From Megaleporinus macrocephalus (lineage: Eukaryota > Chordata > Actinopteri > Characiformes > Anostomidae): a stretch of DNA of 64,000 nucleotides. Positions 49,358 through 59,575 of this stretch are shown here, one piece after another; within the stretch, counting starts at the first letter, position 1; every line of letters starts with the position of its first letter. The notes below the pieces were generated by a model. The model made no database searches. It saw only the letters and a program-made list of their open reading frames with translations, and was not told the origin of the DNA. Made by a program: the position numbers and the translations under genes. Location of the stretch: NCBI GenBank assembly GCA_021613375.1, contig CM038719.1:41108620-41172619 (forward strand), written 5' to 3'.

Positions 49358-49487
49358 CTGAAAGAGGCAGCGAGAGATGGAGTGCACGGGTGAGCAAGAC
49401 TGTCGGATATCTGTGAGTGTGCAAGGAGAAGACTCCGGGCTGGGGGTGCTGTATGCCATATACATATTCTGGGTTTTTTTTCTAATA

Positions 49488-49835
49488 GAGACACTAGACT
49501 TTGGAACATTGCTGTGAGGGTGTGACTGCTTGCAGCCATGATAGCATTAGTGGGTCAAGCATTGATGTTGTATGATCAAATCTGGACCACTCCAGCTCAT
49601 CTACTGGGTGGAGCTCCATCACTCCATAGAACACAGCTCCACAGCTCCACAGCCCAGTGCTGGGGGGCTTCATACCCCTTTAGCTGATGCTCAGCATTGG
49701 GTATGATGGCTCATGTGCTCCTGTAACAGTGTCCAGTTGCCTATAGACCATGAGTTCTGATGGAAATTATAGAAACTATGCATGAACAGGTGTGTCAGCT
49801 ATAGATGTGCCTTAAAGTCGTATCTGGATACTTCA
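49488..49835. mobile_element. Tc1/mariner-type element fragment
   Basis: Contains CATGATAGCATTAGTGGGTC, GAGCTCCATCACTCCATAGA and CCCAGTGCTGGGGGGCTTCA, segments of a frequent fish Tc1-like family with no intact frame. Its CTCCATAGAACACAGCTCCAC region resembles the presumed seed of the 31-bp array at 24480. Confidence 0.55.
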
Positions 49836-49949
49836 GGACACACAGTGTTCACATCAGTCGTGTATCTGAAGTGATTCACTTCATCAGCTGCTGAGTGATG
49901 TGGTGATTGTAGTGAATAACTGAGATGATCAGGACTGTGTGCAGGTTTA

Positions 49950-50890
49950 TGCTGCATTGTGGGGACTAAAATATGTTCATATGCTCTTGATGTGGGGACC
50001 TGTTGTCCTTATGGGGACCAGCTTGTGTAAATCATAACATATAAGATTAGAGTTGGTGTTAATGTATAAGTGAGGTTAAGATTAGGGGTAGGGTTAAGGC
50101 TTAGGTCTACGGACAGGGTCATTGTTAGGGTCAGAGTAGGGTTAAAGTTAGGGTTATAGGTATTGTAAGGGTTAGGGTTATAGTTAAGATCATGGTTAAG
50201 GTCAGAATAAGACTGGGATTAGGGTAAGGGTTAGGGTTAGAGTAAGACTGGGATTAGGGTAAGGGTTAGGGTTAGAGTAAGACTGGGATTAGGGTAAGGG
50301 TTAGGGTTAGAGTAAGACTGGGATTAGGGTAAGGGTTAGGGTTAGAGTAAGACTGGGATTAGGGTAAGGGTTAGGGTTAGAGTAAGACTGGGATTAGGTT
50401 AAGGGTTAGGGTTAGAGTAAGACTGGGATTAGGGTAAGGGTTAGGGTTAGAGTAAATCTGGGATTAGGGTAAGGGTTAGGGTTAGAGTAAGACTGGGATT
50501 AGGGTAAGGGTTAGGGTTAGAGTAAGACTGGGATTAGGGTAAGGGTTAGGGTTAGAGTAAGACTGGGATTAGGTTAAGGGTTAGGGTTAGAGTAAGACTG
50601 GGATTAGAGTAAGGGTTAGGGTTAGAGTAAGACTGGGGTTAGGTTAAGGGTTAGGGTTAGAGTAAGACTGCGATTAGGGTAAGGGTTAAAGTTAGGGAAA
50701 AGTGAAGGTTTAGGTTAAGGTCAGAGGATTAGGGTTAGGGTAATGATAAGGATAAGGTTAGAGTTTGGGTTAAAGTTAAGCTTAAATTTATGTTTAGGGT
50801 TAGATTAAGGTAAAGGGTAAGAGGTTGGGTTGGGTTATGGTTCAGGTTAAGCTTAGGGTTAGGGCTAGGGTTAAGGTTAAGCTTAAGATT
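49950..50890. repeat. 35-bp telomere-like GGGTTA-rich array
   Basis: 49955-50040 is the seed (TGTGGGGACCTGTTGTCCTT, a common fish repeat). From 50040 the sequence becomes GGTTAG-rich, and 50205-50690 is about 14 copies of a 35-bp unit (GGGTTAGGGTTAGAGTAAGA plus CTGGGATTAGGGTAA). It is not a pure (TTAGGG)n tract. Confidence 0.92.
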
Positions 50891-50901
50891 AAGGTTAGGT
50901 T

Positions 50902-50906
<5 letters not shown>

Positions 50907-50960
<54 letters not shown>
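50907..50960. repeat. (GT)n abutting APBB2 donor
   Basis: About 27 GT dinucleotides on the plus strand; in the APBB2 transcript this is (AC)n starting three bases inside the intron after the donor GTAACA. Confidence 0.97.
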
Positions 50961-50963
<3 letters not shown>

Positions 50964-51047
50964 CTATGGGGCGAGACACTGAAGTCATCCCCAGGTAGAG
51001 AACGTGGAAGCTCTGTTGTAGTTCAGTCTTTGGTGTGGGAAACTCTA
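50964..51047 (-). CDS. apbb2: APBB2 exon: start of PTB2, 84 nt, frame-neutral
   Basis: With split codons it reads V-EFPTPKTELQQSFHVLYLGM then TSVSRPI-G. Human APBB2 has VDFPTPKTELVQKFHVQYLGM then LPVDKPVG. This is the linker end and first beta strand of PTB2. Acceptor TTCTCTCAG|TA at 51048/51047, donor TAG|GTAACA. Both junctions are phase 1 and the length is 28 codons, so skipping would keep the frame and remove the first strand of PTB2. In RNA it is preceded by (GU)n and followed by (AC)n. Confidence 0.95.
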
Positions 51048-51060
51048 CTGAGAGAACGCA

Positions 51061-51061
51061 C

Positions 51062-51124
<63 letters not shown>
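51061..51124. repeat. (AC)n just upstream of APBB2 acceptor
   Basis: About 31 AC dinucleotides on the plus strand; (GU)n in the APBB2 pre-mRNA, ending about 14 bases before the splice acceptor. Confidence 0.97.
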
Positions 51125-51126
<2 letters not shown>

Positions 51127-51129
51127 TCT

Positions 51130-52077
51130 GATGTAACTCCATATAACATCACCATATAACATCACTATATAACATCACCATATAACATCACTATATAGCA
51201 TCACCATATAACATCACTATATAACATCACCATATGACATCATATAACATCACCATATAACATGATCATATAACATCACTATATAGCATCACCATATAGC
51301 ATCACCATATAGCATCACCATATAGCATCCCCATATAACATCACTATATAACATCATCATATAACATCACTATATAGCATCATCATATATCATCATATAA
51401 CATCATATAACATCACCATATAACATGATCATATAACATCACTATATAGCATCATCATATAACATCACCATATAGCATCACCATATAGCATCATCATATA
51501 ACATCATATAACATCACCATATAACATCATCATATAACATCACTATATAACATCATCATATAACATCACTATATAGCATCATCATATAACATCACCATAT
51601 AGCATCATCATATAACATCATATAACATCACTATATAACATCATCATATAACATCATCATATAACATCACTATATAGCATCATCATATAACCTCACCATA
51701 TAGCATCACCATATAACATCACTATATAGCATCATCATATAACATCACCATATAGCATCACCATGTAGCATCATCATATAACATCATATAACATCATCAT
51801 ATAACATCACTATATAGCATCATCATATAACATCATATAACATCACCATATAACATCATCATATAACATCACTATATAGCATCATCATATAACATCACTA
51901 TATAGCATCATCATATAACATCACCATATAGCATCACCATATAGCATCATCATATAACATCATATAACATCATCATATAACATCACTATATAGCATCATC
52001 ATATAACATCACTATATAGCATCATCATATAACATCATTATATAGCATCATCATATAACATCACCATATAGCCTCAG
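51130..52077. repeat. 13-bp satellite-like array
   Basis: About 75 units of 13 bp (CATCACCATATAA, CATCACTATATAA, CATCATCATATAG) with occasional 10-bp units (CATCATATAA). Multi-unit blocks repeat (for example around 51350 and 51540), indicating secondary duplication. Confidence 0.95.
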
Positions 52078-52555
52078 ATATCAAATACAGCCCCCCAACC
52101 CTCCTGTAGCTCCACCACCCTCCCTTATTTCTCCATTTCCTCTCTATACGAACCGAGGAAGCCCCCCACTCGGCTGCTGTGCTGGTCTGTAATTGGACGA
52201 GGGCTTAAATGCCAAACTGTGTTTTTGTCAGCACTTCAGAAAAGCTGCTCGATGAGAGCAGAAAAACAAACCAGCACCCGAAGGACAGAATCTCCCTCTG
52301 CACGAGTCGTGCGTCTCTTATTTTCTAAATCCTAAAAGCTGTTTCAGTCGCTTCCCCTGAAGAGCACAAACCTCAAAGCTGAAATGAGCTGGAATAATTT
52401 GGGACATGCAGATCAAAACAAACAGCAGTGATTTGTAGGTTCGGCTCTGTTCCAGTAGTCCTTAGTGTAGTGGAGGGAGAATCACCACTGACTTTAATAA
52501 ACACTGAGATAATACAGTTCATACAGCACTGAGCAACAGATTTAGTCACTTAGCA
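52078..52555. other. APBB2 intron, single-copy, possible conserved noncoding
   Basis: 52140-52400 is balanced in composition, not repetitive and has no open frame with splice sites. It stands out in this repeat-rich intron, but its conservation is unknown. Confidence 0.35.
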
Positions 52556-52772
52556 ACATCCATCCATCCTTTATCTTCTTTTTACCACTAGTCAGGGTCA
52601 CAGCGGGGGGGCTGGAGCCAATCCCAGCGTCATCAGGCAAAAGGCAGGGTACACCATGGACAGGTCACCAGTCCATCACATGGCCAACACACACTCACAC
52701 CTACAGGCAGTTAATAGTGAGGAGCCTAACATGCATGTGTTTGGACTGTGGGAGGAAACCGGAGTCACTTGG
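52556..52772 (-). mobile_element. SINE-like element fragment
   Basis: Contains CATCCATCCATCC, CTGGAGCCAATCCCAGCGTC, CATGGACAGGTCACCAGTCC and ATGTGTTTGGACTGTGGGAG, an abundant fish repeat shown here in reverse orientation. It lacks the tRNA-like head. Confidence 0.6.
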
Positions 52773-52921
52773 GGAGGTTATTATATTTAATAAGCTATAT
52801 TAAGATATATTATTTATTCTTATTATTTAAATATTCAAACAGTATTAATACAGATACTGTTTGTGACACTGAGCTGCGTTTTGGTTTGAATGAGGGATTT
52901 AATATTTTTCTACGTCAGAAA

Positions 52922-53214
52922 CACCCACATGCACACACACTAGTGAACATGCACACTAGAGGGCAGTGAAACACCCACATACACACACACTAGTGAACAT
53001 ACACACTAGAGGGCAGTGAAACACCCATATACACACGCACTAGTGAACATACACACTAGGGGGCAGTGAAACACCCACATACACACACACTAGTGAACAT
53101 GCACACTAGAGGGCAGTGAAACACCCACATATACACACACACTAGTGAACATACACACTAGGGGGCAGTGAAACACCCACATACACACAGACTAGTAAAC
53201 ATACACACTAGGGG
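52922..53214 (-). repeat. 50-bp minisatellite at SINE tail (copy 1)
   Basis: About six units of 50 bp (GGGCAGTGAAACACCCACAT, ACACACACACTAGTGAACAT, GCACACTAGA). It is the reverse complement of the unit at 55770-57500 and adjoins a minus-strand copy of the same SINE. Confidence 0.93.
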
Positions 53215-53395
53215 GCCGTAAGCACACGTGCCCGGAGCGGTGGGCAGCCCTATCCACTGTGCCTGGGAAGCAGTTGAGGGTTAGGTGCCTTGCTCAAGGG
53301 CACTTCAGTCGTTGTCCTGCTGGTCCCAGGGATCAGAATGGCGACCTTTCAGTCACAAGACAGGATCCCTTAACCTTCAGGCCACGACTGCCCTA
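53215..53395 (-). mobile_element. tRNA-derived SINE (copy 1)
   Basis: On the minus strand the head reads GGGCAGTCGTGGCCTGAAGG, then TTAAGGGATCCTGTCTTGTG, with TTGAGCAAGGCACCTAACCC in the body. It matches copy 2 at 55601 in the opposite orientation. Confidence 0.75.
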
Positions 53396-53733
53396 GATGA
53401 ACCATGGGATAGCACAGGGTGCTGCCGTCACGTACTTATAACAGTCTCCCGATTGAGGAGGGTAGCCTTCGTGTACTGCTCAACAAATACTGAGTATGTG
53501 GACACACTAGCCACGCTCACCTACTGAGTAGTATAGGAGTAAGTGATTTGGAACGCAGCCCTGATCCTTTTAGAGCTACGTATGCTGCCTTCTAGATGAC
53601 GTCTTTTTCAGGGATTTCAGGGATTTTCGGGTGCTAAACTGGTCTGTCTGCAGTGCAGGCTGCTCCCCATTGTGGCACATTGTGAAGAGCAAACACAACT
53701 AGAAAGTGTGTTTCCTGAACAGCTTAGGCAGTG

Positions 53734-54410
53734 CGAGGAACGAGGGATGAATAAATGACAACTAGACAAGTGAAACTTGAAACTATTAAGTGGGGTCAGT
53801 GTGTTTGCGGTTCTGCCCTGAGTGAGCACAGGCAGTTCGGTGGCTGTAGGTTGAATGAAACCATAATGTTTGGTTGTGTACAAAAATAAATGGGATCCTA
53901 TTAGAGGAACGAGGGATGAATGAACAACAAATAGAGGAGTGCAGGTCAGTATGTCTGTGGATTAGAGTTTGAGGATTTGCCTTAAAAGACTACAGGCAGT
54001 TTGGTGGCTGTAGGTTAAATGAAACCATGTGATTTGGGTGTGTACAAAATTAAATAGGACCCTATAGGAGGAATGAGGGATGAATGAACAACAAATAGAG
54101 GAGTGTGGGTCAGTATGTCAGTGGATTAGTGTTTGAGGATCTACTTTGAGTGAGTACAGACAGTTTGGTGGCTGTAGGTTAAATGAAACCATGAAGTTTG
54201 GGTGTGTGCAAAAATGAATAGGACTCTATGGGAGGAACGAGGGATGAATGAACAACAAATAGAGGAGTGTGGGTCAGTATGTCAGTGGATTAGAGTTTGA
54301 GGACCTGTTCTGAGTGAGTACAGGCTGTTTGGAGGCTGTAGGTTAAATGAAACCATAAGGTTGGGTGTGTCTGAAAATGAATGGGATCCTATGGGGAAAA
54401 AAGAGGGATG
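53734..54410. repeat. ~165-bp tandem repeat, about four copies
   Basis: Starts at about 53734, 53906, 54068 and 54232 with GAGGAACGAGGGATGAATGA. A degenerate last copy begins near 54400. Within each unit are GTCAGTATGTCAGTGGATTA and GTTTGGTGGCTGTAGGTTAA. Confidence 0.85.
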
Positions 54411-55600
54411 GAAGAAAAACGACAAACAGACGAGTGCGGGTCGAACCAACCCTGCAGTTGAGGTCGGGGGTCCGCGCTGAGTCAGCGTATATGAAACAGT
54501 GTCTGTCAGTCGAGCGGAAGTTCAGTAGATTGGCGTGTACTTTTCCATCCCATTCATTCTCTATGGGAAACAATTCTGGGCCAAATTTGGTATCCGGAAT
54601 CCGTGCATCCAATCAAAAAGCTGTACACAAACCCGATTCACACAGTCAGACCGGACAATCGGGAGCTGGACCGGATCTGATATTTGGGAAAAACTGTGGG
54701 ATGAGTTTTGAGGCTGCAGTCGTGCTTATGAAGGTTTGTGTGCCTTGAAACTCCACTTCCGAGCCCGGACCGGTTTGTGTTGTCCATCCCGGAACGACTA
54801 TTAAGTTTTGTAAGCGGGAAGGTGATGTAACGCAGTGGCAAACATGCTCCGCCAGGTTTTCCACAGGTACCAAACGGGAACGCTGCTTATATTCAAGTTA
54901 AAACCCGCATATCATACAGCCTCAGCTTCATTTACTAATTAGTGCTCTCGTTAGCGCTTCAGTTCTGTCCCGACGTTCCCGGAATTCAGGATTAATGTGC
55001 TTTTGGGAAAGAAAAGATGATTTGAGAGAGAAAGAACGAGCGGCACAGAGAGAATAACTGAGTGGAAGAACAATAGGTCACCAGCAGGAAGCAGCAGGCG
55101 AGCAGAAGAACAAAGGAGTGTACGGAGAGTGAGAGTGAGAGTACGGAAGAGACGGGAGAGGAAAGGAGGGAAGGGCTGGCGTGTGTCCAGCACGCGCGGT
55201 TGTTGGCACAAGCGATTTTCACTCCCGTAATTCCTTTGATCTTGCAGCGTTAGGGATTGGCCGGCTAGGCTACGCTAACGCCAGCGCTCTGTTAATTGGT
55301 TTTTAATGGGGTCGGCTAGGCCTGCGCGCTAAGCGCTAACGCACTGCATGGCGTCACCTCTCACACTCGTTTTTCATCCCTCCATCAGAGCGAGGCCTTG
55401 TTCTTTAATGATCTCAGTGTGAACACGGCAGGAGGTGGGCGCGGCTAAACAGTAGTGACCCGACTCGGACTGTTCAGAAGAAGATCTACGTCACAGCCAA
55501 ACCACGTACTTCCTTCAGCTGTTCCTCACACCGTGAACCCAAACGGTCCAGACCTGCTAATACATTCATATACAAGCAAGGGGAGCTCCACCAAAATTTG
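54411..55600. other. APBB2 intron, no exon seen
   Basis: 54520-54960 looks like an unidentified dispersed repeat (CATCCCATTCATTCTCTATG). 55200-55440 is non-repetitive (GTAATTCCTTTGATCTTGCA, CCTGCGCGCTAAGCGC) and a candidate conserved noncoding element. Confidence 0.4.
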
Positions 55601-55775
55601 GGGCAGTCGTGGGCTGAAGGTTAGGGATCCGGTCTTGTAACCAGAAGGTCACCGGTTCAATCCCCTAGACCAACAGGATTTGTCTGAAGTGCCCTTGAGC
55701 AAGGCCCCTAACCTCCAACTGCTCCACAGGCATTGTGAAAAGGACTGGCCACCGTTTAGAGCATGGGACTCTCAC
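55601..55775 (+). mobile_element. tRNA-derived SINE (copy 2)
   Basis: Head GGGCAGTCGTGGGCTGAAGG at 55601, then GTCTTGTAACCAGAAGGTCA and a perfect B-box GGTTCAATCCC (55654-55664). The body has CTTGAGCAAGGCCCCTAACC. The 3' side passes directly into the 50-bp array. Confidence 0.82.
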
Positions 55776-57505
55776 TGCCCCCTAGTGTGTGTTTACTACT
55801 GTGTGTATGTATGTGGGTGTTTTACTGCCCCCTAGTGTGTGTTCACTAGTGGGTGTTTCACTGCCCACTAGTGGGGGTGTGTATGTGGGTGTTTCACTGC
55901 CCCCTAGTGTGTGTATGTGTGTGGGTGTTTCACTGCCCCCTAGTGTGTGTGTATGTGGGTGTTTTACTGCCCCCTAGTGTGTGTTCACTAGTGGGTGTGT
56001 GTATGTGGGTGTTTCACTGCCCCCTAGTGTGTGTGCTCACTAGTGTGTGTATATGTGGGTGTTTCACTGGCCCCCTAGTGTGTGTGATCAGTAGTGTGTG
56101 TGTATGTGGGTGTTTCACTGCCCCCTAGTGTGTGTGATCAGCAGTGTGTGTATGTGGGTGTTTCACTGCCCTCTAGTGTGTGTGCTCACTAGTGGGTGTA
56201 TATGTGGGTGTTTCACTGCCCCCTAGTGTGTGTATATTCACTAGTATGTGTGTATGTGGGTGTTTCACTGTCCCCTAGTGTGTGTGATCAGTAGTGTGTT
56301 TGTATGTGGGTGTTTCACTGCCCCCTAGTGTGTGTGATCAGTAGTGTGTGTGTGTGTGTGTGGGTGTTTCACTGCCCCCTAGTGTGTGTATATGTGGGTG
56401 TTTCACTGCCCCCTAGTGTATATATTCACTAGTATGTGTGTATATGGGTGTTTCACTGCCCCCTAGTGTGTGTATATGTGGGTGTTTCACTGGCCCCTAG
56501 TGTGTGTGTGTTCACTATAGTGTGTGTATGTGGGTGTTACACTGCCCCCTAGTGTGTGTGTTCACTAGTTTGTGTGTATGTGAGTGTTTCACTGCCCCCT
56601 AGTGTGTGTGTTCATTATAGTGTGTGTATGTGGGTGTTACACTGCCCCCTAGTGTATATATTCACTAGTATGTGTGTATGTGGGTGTTTCACTGCCCCCT
56701 AGTGTGTGTATATGTGGATGTTTCACTGGCCCCTAGTGTGTGTGTGTTCACTATAGTGTGTGTATGTGGGTGTTACACTGCCCCCTAGTGTGTGTGTTCA
56801 CTAGTGTGTGCGTATGTGGGTGTTTCACTGCCCCCTAGTGTGTGTGTTCACTAGTGTGTGTGTATGTGAGTGTTTCACTGCCCCCTAGTGTGTGTGTTCA
56901 TTATAGTGTGTGTATGTGGGTGTTTCACTGCCCCCTAGTGTGTGTGTTCACTAGTGTGTGCGTATGTGGGTGTTTCACTGCCCCCTAGTGTGTGTGTTCA
57001 TTATAGTGTGTGTATGTGGGTGTTTCACTGCCCCCTAGTGTGTGTGTTCACTAGTGTGTGCGTATGTGGGTGTTTCACTGCCCCCTAGTGTGTGTGTTCA
57101 TTATAGTGTGTGTATGTGGGTGTTTCACTGCCCCCTAGTGTGTGTGTTCACTAGTGTGTGCGTATGTGGGTGTTTCACTGCCCCCTAGTGTGTGTGTTCA
57201 TTATAGTGTGTGTATGTGGGTGTTTCACTGCCCCCTAGTGTGTGTGTTCACTAGTGTGTGCGTATGTGGGTGTTTCACTGCCCCCTAGTGTGTGTGTTCA
57301 TTATAGTGTGTGTATGTGGGTGTTTCACTGCCCCCTAGTGTGTGTGTTCACTAGTGTGTGCGTATGTGGGTGTTTCACTGCCCCCTAGTGTGTGTGTTCA
57401 TTATAGTGTGTGTATGTGGGTGTTTCACTGCCCCCTAGTGTGTGTGTTCATTATAGTGTGTGTATGTGGGTGTTTCACTGCCCCCTAGTGTGTGTGTGTA
57501 TGCGG
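55770..57505 (+). repeat. 50-bp minisatellite at SINE tail (copy 2), with dimer higher-order repeat
   Basis: About 36 units of roughly 50 bp: CACTGCCCCCTAGTGTGTGT, GTTCACTAGTGTGTGCGTAT, GTGGGTGTTT. Between 56890 and 57400 two variants (CTAGTGTGTGCG and TTATAGTGTGTG) alternate strictly, giving a 100-bp dimer repeated about five times. Confidence 0.95.
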
Positions 57506-57694
57506 GTTTGACTTACTTTGTTCAATATTTACTTACAATACCAGTCAAGTATGCTGACTGTATGCAAACTGATAGTATTAAATTACTCAGAGTAGCAGAA
57601 CTACAATGTTTGATACTGATTGGTATTCTGAAGTTACGCAGTCGGAACACATCCATAACCGGCCACCAGTAACAGCTTCATCCAGTACTGGTAC

Positions 57695-57770
57695 CTTGAA
57701 GTGGGACGTCGGAGCCGGGGAGAGAGGAGCCGCCCGCTGCCGCTTTGCCGTTCTTCCGTTCGGCCATAAT
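57695..57770 (-). CDS. apbb2: APBB2 exon: end of PTB1 and linker
   Basis: On the minus strand IMAERKNGKAAAGG then SSLPGSDVPLQ plus one base. Human APBB2 has KIMAERKNAKALACSSLQ..DVPLQ, so this is the end of PTB1 and the inter-PTB linker. The acceptor TTTTTTCTCCCAG|ATT (phase 0) follows the human K|IMAER position. The donor AAG|GTACCA leaves G, which with TA of the next exon makes Val. The linker is several residues shorter than in human. The preceding exon (ending ..HEICSK in human) is not in the window. Confidence 0.92.
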
Positions 57771-58044
57771 CTGGGAGAAAAAAACAACAACAACAGTTGC
57801 TTACTTATTTATCACTCTCGTGCTGTCCCTGCTCGTTCCTCGCCGCCAAAAGCCCTCGCTTTCAGTTTTTAGGTCAGAGCAGCTCTTTTCACGTGGCTGC
57901 TGGAGTCGACAAATACAAGCAGGAACATTCAGACATCTTCAAAACACCGAAACACACAACACGAGCCATTTCACATGATCCTGATCTGAATCAATACCTA
58001 CATCACTTTAATAATCACATAATTAATATAATTAATCTCAATTA
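57771..58044. other. APBB2 intron between exon and 20-bp array
   Basis: Pyrimidine tract and (GTT)n on the sense strand, then non-repetitive AT-rich sequence; nothing else seen. Confidence 0.5.
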
Positions 58045-59575
58045 TGGTGGTGTAGTGGTTAGTACGGTGGTGTAGTGGTTAGTACGGTGGTGTAGTGGTT
58101 AGTACGGTGGTGTAGTGGTTAGTATGGTGGTGTAGTGGTTAGTATGGTGGTGTAGTGGTTAGTATGGTGGTGTAGTGGTTAGTATGGTGGTGTAGTGGTT
58201 AGTACGGTGGGTGTAGTGGTTAGTATGGTGGTGTAGTGGTTAGTATGGTGGTATAGTGGTTAGTATGGTGGTATAGTGGTTAGTATGGTGGTGTAGTGGT
58301 CAGTATGGTGGTGTAGTGGTCAGTATGGTGGTGTAGTGGTCAGTACGGTGGTGTAGTGGTTAGTATGGTGGTGTAGTGGTTAGTATGGTGGTATAGTGGT
58401 TAGTATGGTGGTGTAGTGGTTAGTACGGTGGTGTAGTGGTTAGTATGGTGGTATAGTGGTTAGTATGGTGGTGTAGTGGTCAGTACGGTGGTGTAGTGGT
58501 TAGTACGGTGGTGTAGTGGTTAGTATGGTGGTGTAGTGGTTAGTACGGTGGTGTAGTGGTTAGTATGGTGGTGTAGTGGTTAGTACGGTGGTGTAGTGGT
58601 TAGTATGGTGGTGTAGTGGTTAGTATGGTGGTGTAGTGGTCAGTATGGTGGTGTAGTGGTTAGTATGGTGGTGTAGTGGTCAGTATGGTGGTGTAGTGGT
58701 TAGTATGGTGGTGTAGTGGTTAGTACGGTGGTGTAGTGGTTAGTATGGTGGTATAGTGGTTAGTACGGTGGTGTAGTGGTTAGTACGGTGGTGTAGTGGT
58801 TAGTATGGTGGTATAGTGGTTAGTATGGTGGTGTAGTGGTCAGTACGGTGGTGTAGTGGTTAGTACGGTGGTGTAGTGGTTAGTATGGTGGTGTAGTGGT
58901 CAGTATGGTGGTGTAGTGGTTAGTATGGTGGTGTAGTGGTTAGTATGGTGGTATAGTGGTTAGTATGGTGGTATAGTGGTTAGTATGGTGGTGTAGTGGT
59001 TAGTATGGTGGTGTAGTGGTCAGTACGGTGGTGTAGTGGTTAGTACGGTGGTGTAGTGGTTAGTATGGTGGTATAGTGGTTAGTATGGTGGTGTAGTGGT
59101 TAGTATGGTGGTGTAGTGGTCAGTACGGTGGTGTAGTGGTTAGTACGGTGGTGTAGTGGTTAGTATGGTGGTGTAGTGGTTAGTATGGTGGTGTAGTGTT
59201 AGTATGGTGGGGTAGTCGTTAGTACGGTGGTGTAGTGGTTAGTACGGTGGTGTAGTGGTTAGTATGGTGGTGTAGTGGTTAGTATGGTGGTGTAGTGTTA
59301 GTATGGTGGGGTAGTCGTTAGTACGGTGGTGTAGTGGTTAGTATGGTGGTGTAGTGGTTAGTATGGTGGTGTAGTGGTTAGTATGGTGGTGTAGTGGTTA
59401 GTATGCTGGTGTAGTGGTCAGTTTGGTGGTGTAGTGGTTAGTACGGTGGTGTAGTGGTTAGTATGGTGGTGTAGTGGTTAGTATGGTGGTGTAGTGGTTA
59501 GTGTGGTGGTGTAGTGGTTAGTATGGTGGTGTAGTGGTTAGTATGGTGGTGTAGTGGTTAGTACGGTGGTGTAAA
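58045..59575 (+). repeat. 20-bp A-box minisatellite (array 3)
   Basis: About 76 units of the same sequence as array 1, same strand, with a distinctive GGTATAGTGG variant and two copies of a shortened block (GTGTTAGTATGGTGGGGTAG near 59196 and 59295) showing internal duplication of about 98 bp. No SINE body is attached. Confidence 0.96.

Noticed and set aside
50205..50690. True interstitial telomere
   Set aside because: Units are 35 bp with irregular non-TTAGGG spacers and arise from a dispersed repeat.
54365..54748. 127-codon frame and overlapping minus frames
   Set aside because: No domain, no splice context, and it lies in what looks like a dispersed repeat inside an APBB2 intron.
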